Positions 1 to 6,546 of a DNA stretch of 6,546 bases are shown here, piece after piece (the first letter of the stretch is position 1; each line of letters begins with the position of its first letter). The stretch lies in NCBI GenBank assembly GCA_005882155.1, contig VBCQ01000420.1:1-6546 (forward strand), given 5' to 3'. Below the pieces are notes generated by a model that saw only the letters and a program-made list of their open reading frames with translations, was not told where the DNA came from and made no database searches. The position numbers were made by a program, and so were the translations under genes. Source of the stretch: Betaproteobacteria bacterium (GTDB lineage: Bacteria > Pseudomonadota > Gammaproteobacteria > Burkholderiales > Burkholderiaceae_C).

Positions 1-2065
1 GCAGGACGCCGTGCTCGCGATCGAAGATGCGCGCTTTTATCAGCACAGCGGCGTCGACTACAAGGGCGTCATCCGTGCGGGCCTTGCGGACCTCGGCGAG
101 ACGCACAGCAGCCAGGGCGCATCGACGATCACGATGCAGGTTGCGCGCAATTTCTATCTCTCGACCGAGAAGACGCTGACGCGCAAGATCTACGAGGTGC
201 TGCTCGCATTGAAGATCGAAAACCAGCTGAAGAAGGAGCAGATTCTCGAGATCTACATGAATCAGATTTACCTCGGCCAGCGCTCCTACGGGTTCGCGTC
301 GGCGAGCGAAATCTATTTCGGCAAGCCGCTGAAAGACGTGACCATTGCCGAAGCCGCGATGCTCGCGGGCCTGCCCAAGGCGCCGTCGGCCTACAACCCG
401 ATCTCCAACCCCAAGCGCGCGACGCAGCGCCAGCTCTACATCATCGACAGGATGCTCGAGAACGGCTTCATCAGCGCCGAGCAGCACGAAGCCGCGCGCC
501 GCCAACCGCTGCGATATCGAGCGCCATCCGAGGTCCCGGTGCACGCCGAATACGTCGCCGAGGCAGCGCGTCAGCTCGTCTTCACGCAGTACGGCGATGA
601 GGCGTACACGCGCGGCCTGAATGTCTATCTCACGATCGATTCAAGCGAGCAGACGGTCGCCTACCGGGCGCTGCGCAAGGGCATCATGGACTACGAGCGG
701 CGCCAGGTTTACCGCGGTCCCGAGGATTACATCGACCTGCCGGCGAACCCCAAGGACCTCGATGCGCGCATCGCCGAAGCGCTTGTCGATCATCCCGACA
801 ACGACGAGCTGAAGGCAGCCGTCGCCCTCGAGGCCAGCCCGAAGAAGGTGGTCGCCGTGCTGCAAAGCGGCGAGTCGGTGACGATCACCGGCGAAGGCCT
901 GAAGCCGGCCACGTCGGGACTGTCCGAGAGAGCGAACCCGAAGACGCAGATCCGGCGCGGCGCGGTGATCCGGCTCGTGAAGAACGCGAACGCAAAGGGC
1001 GACTGGACGATCACGCAGTTGCCCGAGGTCGAAGGCGCATTCGTCGCGATGGATCCGCGAACCGGCGCCGTGCGGGCGATGGTCGGCGGCTTCGACTACT
1101 CGAAGAGCAAGTTCAATCACGTGACGCAGGCATGGCGGCAGCCGGGCTCGAGCTTCAAGCCGTTCATCTACTCGGCCGCATTGGAGAAAGGCTTCACGCC
1201 GGCCACCGTCATTAACGACGCGCCCTTGTTCTTCGACGCCGGCGCCACCGGCAGTCAGCCCTGGGAGCCGAAGAATTACGATGGAAAATTCGAGGGACCG
1301 ATGTCGCTGCGACGTGGCCTTGCGAAGTCGAAGAACATGATCTCGATTCGCATCCTGCAATCGATCGGCCCGTCGTATGCGCAGGAGTGGGTCTCGCGCT
1401 TCGGATTCGACGCCGAGAAGCATCCTGCGTATCTGACGATGGCGCTCGGTGCGGGCTCGGTCACGCCGCTGCAAATGGCGTCGGCCTACTCGGTTTTCGC
1501 GAACGGCGGCTACCGCGTCAATCCATTTCTGATTCACAAGCTGACCGATTCGAAAGGTCGATTGCTGAACGAGCCGAAGCCGCCGGCACTCGACGAATCG
1601 CGTCGCGCGGTGGACCCTCGCAATGTCTTCGTCATGACGAGCCTGCTGCAGGAAGTCACGCGCTCAGGCACCGCGGCGATGGCACAGGCGACGCTGAAGC
1701 GGCCCGACATCTACGGCAAGACCGGCACCACCAACGATTCGCAGGACGCGTGGTTCGCCGGCTTCCAGCGCAGTGTCGTCGCGGTCGTGTGGATGGGATA
1801 CGACAACCCGCGCAAGCTGGGCGACCGCGAGACAGGCGGCGGCCTTTCGTTGCCGATCTGGATCGAGTTCATGAAGCACGCGCTGAAGAATGCGCCGGTC
1901 GAAGAACCCTCACCGCCCGAAGGTGTCGTCAACCTCGGCGGCGAGTGGTACTACGAGGAATACACGCACGGCACCGGCGTGAGCAGCGTCGGCCTCGAGG
2001 ACAAGCTGCCGATCGCCCCCACCGAAGACGAGCGCAAGAGCATCCTCGATCTGTTCAGACGCTAA
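1..2065 (+). CDS. mrcA: Penicillin-binding protein 1A, bifunctional transglycosylase/transpeptidase (5' end outside window)
   Basis: Class A PBP that polymerises lipid II into glycan strands and cross-links their peptides on the periplasmic face of the inner membrane. The first full codon is at position 2 and 687 residues are visible. The frame is open to the left edge, so the cytoplasmic tail, membrane anchor and true start are missing (roughly 90 residues, judged from family length). GT51 transglycosylase motifs, numbered from position 2: EDARFYQHSG with catalytic Glu at residue 8, GASTITMQVARNF near 38-50, RKIYE, and ILEIYMN with the second Glu at 248-250 nt. A linker/OB-like region follows (about residues 210-345). 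The transpeptidase has SSFK (nucleophile Ser, nt 1148-1150), SKN (nt 1328-1336) and KTGT (nt 1718-1729). All catalytic motifs are intact. The STITMQ variant, with Met where many homologues have Gln, is to my recollection common in betaproteobacterial PBP1A. The gene ends in TAA, overlapping the opposing cyaY stop by 4 bases. Confidence 0.96.
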   Translation, partial: QDAVLAIEDARFYQHSGVDYKGVIRAGLADLGETHSSQGASTITMQVARNFYLSTEKTLTRKIYEVLLALKIENQLKKEQILEIYMNQIYLGQRSYGFASASEIYFGKPLKDVTIAEAAMLAGLPKAPSAYNPISNPKRATQRQLYIIDRMLENGFISAEQHEAARRQPLRYRAPSEVPVHAEYVAEAARQLVFTQYGDEAYTRGLNVYLTIDSSEQTVAYRALRKGIMDYERRQVYRGPEDYIDLPANPKDLDARIAEALVDHPDNDELKAAVALEASPKKVVAVLQSGESVTITGEGLKPATSGLSERANPKTQIRRGAVIRLVKNANAKGDWTITQLPEVEGAFVAMDPRTGAVRAMVGGFDYSKSKFNHVTQAWRQPGSSFKPFIYSAALEKGFTPATVINDAPLFFDAGATGSQPWEPKNYDGKFEGPMSLRRGLAKSKNMISIRILQSIGPSYAQEWVSRFGFDAEKHPAYLTMALGAGSVTPLQMASAYSVFANGGYRVNPFLIHKLTDSKGRLLNEPKPPALDESRRAVDPRNVFVMTSLLQEVTRSGTAAMAQATLKRPDIYGKTGTTNDSQDAWFAGFQRSVVAVVWMGYDNPRKLGDRETGGGLSLPIWIEFMKHALKNAPVEEPSPPEGVVNLGGEWYYEEYTHGTGVSSVGLEDKLPIAPTEDERKSILDLFRR

Positions 2066-2418
2066 GGGGCGACGAAGCGCAAGGGCATGCTGCCCTGCTC
2101 GCTCGCGCAGGCCGACAAGGCTTCGAACAGCTCGCGGCCCTCGCGATCGAGCCAGCGACCGTCGACGTGCTTGTAGTGATAGCCGCCTGCGCGGGCTGCC
2201 ATCCAGAGCTCTTGCAGCGGCGGCTGCGTGTTGAGCACGATCCTGCTGTCGTTCGGAAAGACAAGCTCGAGCAGCCCGCCGGTGCGGTGCGTGTCGATGT
2301 CGATCACGTCGTCTTGCAGCCAGCGGTCGACCGCGGTTTCGATGCTCGCGAGTACGGCTGCCGTCTTCGCGTTGTATTCGCGGTCGGTGAGCGGTGTCGG
2401 AACGATCTCGGAAGGCAT
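2062..2418 (-). CDS. cyaY: CyaY, frataxin-like iron donor/regulator of Fe-S cluster assembly
   Basis: Small cytosolic frataxin-family protein that binds iron and the IscS cysteine desulfurase and modulates Fe-S cluster assembly. The 118 residues match family length (about 105-120). The frataxin signature is visible: an acidic N-terminal helix (TDREYNAKTAAVLASIE), then the strands DIDTHRTGGLLELVF, NDSRIVLNTQPP, LQELWMAARAGGYHY with the conserved Trp and GGYHY, and a C-terminal helix FEALSACASEQ. I chose the ATG at 2418 because it places TDREYN close to the usual N-terminus. In-frame ATGs at 2439 and 2451 would add 7 or 11 residues and run into lptM; none of the three has a strong ribosome binding site, so the start is uncertain. 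It lies divergent to lptM and convergent with mrcA. This CyaY/lipoprotein/lysA arrangement is familiar from Burkholderiales, and a cyaY/yifL pairing also exists in Escherichia coli. Confidence 0.93.
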   Translation of the reverse strand: MPSEIVPTPLTDREYNAKTAAVLASIETAVDRWLQDDVIDIDTHRTGGLLELVFPNDSRIVLNTQPPLQELWMAARAGGYHYKHVDGRWLDREGRELFEALSACASEQGSMPLRFVAP

Positions 2419-2424
2419 GCTCGG

Positions 2425-2430
2425 TAGAAT
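2425..2430 (+). promoter_or_regulatory. Candidate -10 element for lptM-lysA
   Basis: The hexamer TAGAAT sits 7 bases before the lptM ATG, inside the 19-bp gap between the divergent cyaY and lptM starts. It matches the sigma-70 -10 consensus at five of six positions. No good -35 hexamer is present 16-18 bp upstream. If it is used, transcription would begin at about 2436-2438, at or next to the lptM start codon. This is a weak, single-motif call. Confidence 0.3.
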
Positions 2431-2437
2431 TGAAATC

Positions 2438-2620
2438 ATGTTCAAGTGCATTCGAAGTTTAGCCGGCGGCATCATCACGATGACGGCAGCAGGCTCTTTG
2501 CTCGGTGCGCTTGGGCTGCTGTCGGCCTGCGGACAGAAAGGTCCGCTGACCTTGCCCAAGCCGGTTTCATCGGCCGCATCGGCAGCGCCCTCCGCCTCTT
2601 CACCGTCCACCACCCAATGA
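2438..2620 (+). CDS. lptM: LptM (YifL)-type small outer-membrane lipoprotein
   Basis: A 60-residue lipoprotein precursor. The n-region carries Lys and Arg (MFKCIRS), then comes a hydrophobic core (about residues 8-28), a lipobox LSAC with lipidated Cys31, and directly after it GQKGPLTLPKP, the signature of the LptM/YifL family. Gly at +2 after the Cys fits outer-membrane sorting. The remaining tail is a Ser/Ala/Pro-rich low-complexity stretch. In E. coli, LptM binds the LPS translocon LptD-LptE and helps LptD mature; that role is assumed here from homology. I prefer the ATG at 2438 over the one at 2480 because only the longer form has a charged n-region. No clear Shine-Dalgarno sequence precedes it. 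The stop overlaps the lysA start (ATGA), so the two genes are almost certainly cotranscribed. Confidence 0.9.
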   Translation: MFKCIRSLAGGIITMTAAGSLLGALGLLSACGQKGPLTLPKPVSSAASAAPSASSPSTTQ

Positions 2621-3891
2621 CCCTGCCCGGCTCGCCGCATGTCGCCTATCGCGGCGACACGCTGTTCATCGAAAACTGTTCGCTCGCCGATCTGGCAGCG
2701 CGCTATGGAACGCCGCTGTTTGTCTATTCGCGCACTGCGATGCTCGCGGCTGCAGGCGCCTATCAACGCGCGCTGACCGAGCGCGACCATCTCGTCTGCT
2801 ATGCGATGAAGGCCAATTCGAGCCTGGCGGTGCTGCAGGCTTTCGCCGAAGCGGGCTGCGGTTTCGACATCGTCTCGGGCGGCGAGCTGGCGCGCGCGCT
2901 GGCCGTGGGCGCCGATCCGAACAAGATCGTTTTTTCCGGCGTGGGCAAGACCCGCACCGAGATGCGGCAGGCGTTGCAAGCCGGCGTGATGTGCTTCAAC
3001 GTCGAGAGCGAAGCCGAGCTTGACGTGCTGTCGCAGGTCGCGCTCGAGGCCGGCCGCACGGCGCGCATCAGCTTGCGCGTGAATCCCGATGTCGATGCGA
3101 TGACGCACCCCTACATCTCGACCGGGCTGAAGGGCAACAAGTTCGGCGTCGCGCATGACGATGCGCTGGCGGTGTACCGCCATGCGGCGCAGCTGCCGGG
3201 CATCGAATTGCTCGGCATCGATTGCCACATCGGTTCGCAGATCACCGCGATGGGTCCGTACCTCGACGCGCTCGACCGCGTGCTCGATCTGATCGATGCG
3301 GTCGAGTCGCATGGATTGCGATTGCACCATCTCGACCTCGGCGGCGGCCTCGGCATCACCTACACCGACGAGACGCCGCCGGCCGCCGACGCGCTGGTGG
3401 CCGCGCTGCTCGAGCGCATCGACGCGCGCGGGCACGGCCATCGCAAGATCCTCTTCGAGCCCGGGCGCTCGCTGGTCGGCAACGCCGGCGTGCTGCTGAG
3501 CGAAGTGCTGTACTTGAAGCCGGGTGATAGCAAGAACTTCTGCGTCGTCGACGCGGCGATGAACGACCTGCTGCGCCCCGCGATGTACGAGGCGTGGATG
3601 GGCATCGTGCCATGCGTCTTGCGCGATGCGCCGCCGGTGACTTACGACGTCGTCGGCCCGGTGTGCGAATCGAGCGACTGGCTCGGTCGCGACCGGGCGC
3701 TCGCGCTGCAGTCGGGCGACACGCTGGCCGTGCTGTCGGCCGGCGCCTATTGCATGAGCATGGCGAGCAACTACAACAGCCGCGGCCGCGCCGCCGAAGT
3801 CATGGTGTCGGGCTACCAGTCTTGGCTGATTCGCGAGCGCGAGTCGGCGGCCGAGTTGTTCCGCCACGAGCACCTCTTGCCCAAGGCTTGA
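2617..3891 (+). CDS. lysA: Diaminopimelate decarboxylase
   Basis: PLP-dependent enzyme that decarboxylates meso-2,6-diaminopimelate to L-lysine, the last step of the DAP pathway, in the cytosol. The 424-residue length is typical. Fold-type III (alanine racemase-like) features are all visible: YAMKAN with the PLP-binding Lys65, FDIVSGGE, HIGSQI (His204), the phosphate-binding GGGLG loop (from residue 242), EPGRS (Glu281), and GPVCESSDWLGRD with Cys350, which in LysA dimers contributes to the neighbouring subunit's active site. SAGAYCMSMASNYN follows near the C-terminus. The ATG at 2617 overlaps the lptM stop as ATGA. Nothing resembling a Shine-Dalgarno site precedes it, so translation probably depends on coupling to lptM. 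The frame stays open upstream to 2446, but that extension is lptM read out of frame. No internal damage was seen. Confidence 0.97.
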   Translation: MTLPGSPHVAYRGDTLFIENCSLADLAARYGTPLFVYSRTAMLAAAGAYQRALTERDHLVCYAMKANSSLAVLQAFAEAGCGFDIVSGGELARALAVGADPNKIVFSGVGKTRTEMRQALQAGVMCFNVESEAELDVLSQVALEAGRTARISLRVNPDVDAMTHPYISTGLKGNKFGVAHDDALAVYRHAAQLPGIELLGIDCHIGSQITAMGPYLDALDRVLDLIDAVESHGLRLHHLDLGGGLGITYTDETPPAADALVAALLERIDARGHGHRKILFEPGRSLVGNAGVLLSEVLYLKPGDSKNFCVVDAAMNDLLRPAMYEAWMGIVPCVLRDAPPVTYDVVGPVCESSDWLGRDRALALQSGDTLAVLSAGAYCMSMASNYNSRGRAAEVMVSGYQSWLIRERESAAELFRHEHLLPKA

Positions 3892-3903
3892 GCATCGCGC
3901 TCA
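3889..3903. other. Short palindrome containing both convergent stop codons (lysA and dppF-like gene)
   Basis: TGAGC and GCTCA, separated by five bases, form a 5-bp inverted repeat. The left arm begins with the lysA stop TGA; the right arm ends with the complement of the dppF-like stop. One extra G-T wobble pair could extend the stem. There is no T-tract on either strand, so a classical intrinsic terminator is not supported; at most it is a weak 3'-end structure. The genes are only 9 bp apart, leaving no room for a separate terminator. Confidence 0.35.
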
Positions 3904-4856
3904 GATTCGCCCCTCTTGGACCGCGTGACAGGCGACCTGCACGCCTTTGATGCTGAGCAGCGCCGGCCGCTCGGCTTTGCAGCGTGCGTTGGCATGCGGG
4001 CAGCGCGGGTGGAACGAGCAGCCGCTCGGCGGGCTCAGCGGATTCGGCACTTCGCCGTGCACCGGCGTGCGCGGCCGTCCGCTCATGTGGATGTCGGGGA
4101 TCGCATCGAGCAGCATGCGCGTGTAGGGGTGCCGCGTCTGCGCGAACAGGCTCGCCTTGTCAGCCAGTTCGACAAGGCGACCGAGGTACATCACGCCAAC
4201 CTGATCGCTCACGTGCCGAACGACCGCGAGGTTGTGCGAGATGAACAGATAGGTCAGGCCCTGTTTGCGCTGCAGGTCCTTCATGATGTTGAGCACCTGC
4301 GCCTGCACCGACACGTCGAGCGCCGACGTCGGCTCATCGCAGACAAGGAACTCGGGCTGCGTTGCCAACGCGCGCGCGATCGAGATGCGCTGCCGCTGCC
4401 CGCCGGAGAACTGGTGCGGGAACTTCTCCATGTCGGCCACCGCGAGGCCGACTGACTTCAGCAACTCGCCGACGCGCTCCTTCAGCGCTTTGGTGTCGGT
4501 AATCAAGCCATGCTCGGTCAATGGCTCAGCGATGATGTCGAGCACTTTCCAGCGCGGGTTCAGGCTCGCATACGCCGCATGCGAGCCCGACAAGGTGTTC
4601 GCGATATCCTTGCCATCGAACCGCACACCGCCTGCCGTGGGCGCGTACAAGCCGACCAGCAAGCGCGCCACCGTGCTCTTGCCGCAGCCCGACTCTCCGA
4701 CCAGCGCCAAGGTCTTACCGCGCTCGATCGAGAAGCTGACGCCGTCGACCGCGTGGACGAACTGCTTGGGCTTGCGCTCGACGACGCGGTTCAGCCACGG
4801 CGCCGACACGTTGAAGATCTTGCCGAGATCGCGCACCTCGACCAGCGGAGCGACGA

Positions 4857-4860
<4 letters not shown>
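3901..4860 (-). CDS. dppF: Oligopeptide/dipeptide ABC importer ATP-binding protein, DppF/OppF type, with Q-loop missing
   Basis: Cytoplasmic ATPase subunit of a peptide-type ABC importer, 319 residues. Visible motifs: Walker A GESGCGKS (55-62), signature FSGGQ (151-155), Walker B FLVCDEP (171-177) and H-loop His209. The C-terminal oligopeptide domain has HPYTRMLLDAIP and Cys281, 287, 294 and 311 in the CSFHPRCPHANARC-type motif that binds a 4Fe-4S cluster in some family members. The GTG start at 4860 overlaps the preceding stop as GTGA and follows a good ribosome binding site. Oddity: the conserved segment before YASLNPR, normally ending IFQDP, is absent. Walker A Lys61 to Tyr97 is 36 residues, whereas I count 48 for the same interval in E. 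coli DppF. About 12 residues, including the Q-loop Gln that contacts Mg2+/ATP and the permease, are gone in frame. ATPase coupling is therefore doubtful. Substrate cannot be told from the sequence. Confidence 0.88.
4563..4587. repeat. 9-bp perfect inverted repeat at the dppF-like Q-loop deletion
   Basis: The arms GGCTCGCAT (4563-4571) and ATGCGAGCC (4579-4587) are exact reverse complements separated by seven bases. They cover codons 92-100 of the dppF-like gene, precisely where the conserved segment before YASLNPR is missing. The repeat may be a cause of deletion, a product of it, or chance within GC-rich coding sequence. Confidence 0.7.
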
Positions 4861-5776
<916 letters not shown>

Positions 5777-5797
5777 GCAATGCGATTCGATGCAGCG

Positions 5798-6546
5798 CTA
5801 TCGCAAGCGCGGGTTCAGCGCGTCACGCAGCCAGTCGCCGAGCAGGTTGACGCTGAGGGCGATCATCACCAGAACGACGCCGGGGAAAATCGTGATCCAC
5901 CATTCGCCGGAGAAGAGGAAGTCGTTGCCGATGCGGATCAGCGTGCCCAGCGACGGCGAGGTCGGCGGCACTCCGACGCCGAGAAACGACAGCGTGGCCT
6001 CGATGATGATCGCGGTGGCGACCTGAATCGTCGCCAGCACCAGCACCGGCCCCATCACGTTCGGCAGCACATGGCGGCGCATGATGCGCAGCGGCGACAC
6101 GCCGATGACGCGCGCGGCCTGTACGTATTCCTTGTTGCGCTCGACCATCGTCGAGCCGCGCACGGTGCGGGCGTACTGGACCCAGCCCGTCAGCGAGATT
6201 GCGACGATCAGCACCGCGAACGCGAGCGTGGCGTGCGCATTCGGAAACAGCGCGCGACCGACTCCATCGATCAGCAGCGCAATGAGCAGCGCCGGAAACG
6301 ACAGCATGACGTCGCAGACCCGCATGATCAGCGCATCGAGCTTACCGCCGACGAAACCCGACAGCAGGCCGAGCGTGACGCCGATCAGCACCGAGAAGAA
6401 GACCGACGCTATGCCGACGAACAACGAGATGCGCGAGCCGAACATCAACGCCGAGAGAATGTCGCGCCCCTGGTCGTCGGTGCCGAGCACGTAGCTGCGC
6501 TTGCCGTCCGCTTCCCAGGCCGGCGGCAGACGCGCGTCAGCGAGCT
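5798..6546 (-). CDS. dppC: Oligopeptide/dipeptide ABC importer permease, DppC/OppC type (5' end outside window)
   Basis: Inner-membrane permease subunit of the same importer. The frame is open to the right edge, where it reads LADARLPPAW..., typical of the periplasmic segment after the first membrane helix. About 50 N-terminal residues including that helix are therefore missing. The 248 visible residues include LGTDDQGRDI (20-30), characteristic of DppC/OppC. Five hydrophobic segments follow at about 41-63, 71-95, 106-122, 166-190 and 215-238. The cytoplasmic EAA-type loop EYVQAARVIGVSPLRIMRRHVLP (139-161) contacts the ATPases. The GTG at 6490 (LGTD...) is internal, not the start. The stop lies 21 bp before the dppD-like gene on the same strand, so this is one operon; a DppB partner and binding protein would be expected further right. 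No damage seen. Confidence 0.93.
   Translation of the reverse strand, partial: LADARLPPAWEADGKRSYVLGTDDQGRDILSALMFGSRISLFVGIASVFFSVLIGVTLGLLSGFVGGKLDALIMRVCDVMLSFPALLIALLIDGVGRALFPNAHATLAFAVLIVAISLTGWVQYARTVRGSTMVERNKEYVQAARVIGVSPLRIMRRHVLPNVMGPVLVLATIQVATAIIIEATLSFLGVGVPPTSPSLGTLIRIGNDFLFSGEWWITIFPGVVLVMIALSVNLLGDWLRDALNPRLR

Noticed and set aside
11..13. GTG as the start of the PBP1A gene
   Set aside because: It falls inside the first transglycosylase motif. The frame is open to the left edge, so the gene simply begins before the window.
641..1537. A 298-codon minus-strand open frame inside mrcA
   Set aside because: Lies wholly within a catalytically complete PBP1A gene. Its composition is the Arg-rich antisense pattern and it shows no recognisable domain.
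1387..2427. A 346-codon plus-strand open frame overlapping mrcA and cyaY
   Set aside because: Out of frame with mrcA and antisense to cyaY, very Arg-rich, no domain; a compositional artefact.
2446..2616. N-terminal extension of LysA upstream of 2617
   Set aside because: This stretch encodes the LptM lipoprotein in another frame, and LysA homologues start near the MTLPGSPHV residues.
2062..3873. A 603-codon minus-strand open frame continuous with cyaY and antisense to lptM and lysA
   Set aside because: Only the last 118 residues look like a protein family (CyaY). The rest is an Arg/His/Ala/Gln-rich mirror of lysA, typical of the antisense frame of a GC-rich gene.

Overview
The window is an ordinary, densely packed stretch of a GC-rich proteobacterial chromosome. 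The protein families and their order (penicillin-binding protein 1A, an opposing frataxin-like cyaY, then lptM and lysA) suggest a betaproteobacterium, probably Burkholderiales. That placement rests on remembered family resemblance, not on a search. No RNA gene, CRISPR array, insertion sequence or prophage gene was seen, and no stretch over 300 bases lacks a gene.

Layout. Positions 1-2065 (+) hold most of a class A penicillin-binding protein (mrcA), cut at its 5' end by the window edge. Positions 2062-2418 (-) encode the frataxin homologue CyaY; its stop codon overlaps the mrcA stop tail to tail. Divergent from cyaY and 19 bp away, lptM (2438-2620, +) encodes a small lipoprotein. Its stop overlaps the start of lysA (2617-3891, +), diaminopimelate decarboxylase. 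After a 9-bp gap the left-pointing end of an oligopeptide/dipeptide ABC transporter operon follows: dppF-like ATPase (3901-4860, -), dppD-like ATPase (4857-5776, -, broken) and a dppC-like permease (5798 to the right edge, -, 5' end missing).

How the genes work together. The left half is envelope-related. PBP1A polymerises and cross-links peptidoglycan. LysA consumes meso-diaminopimelate, the cross-linking residue of that polymer, to make lysine. LptM-type lipoproteins assist the outer-membrane LPS translocon. CyaY belongs to iron and Fe-S cluster handling and is probably a positional neighbour only. The right half is a peptide importer of the DppBCDF/OppBCDF type.

Most notable. Both ATPase genes of the importer carry internal deletions while the permease and the left-hand genes look intact. 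The dppD-like gene has lost roughly 22 codons just after the H-loop plus a frameshift. The dppF-like gene has an in-frame loss of about 12 codons that removes the Q-loop glutamine, exactly at a 9-bp inverted repeat. This is either early decay of the transporter or an assembly/sequencing artefact. I found no convincing undescribed system.
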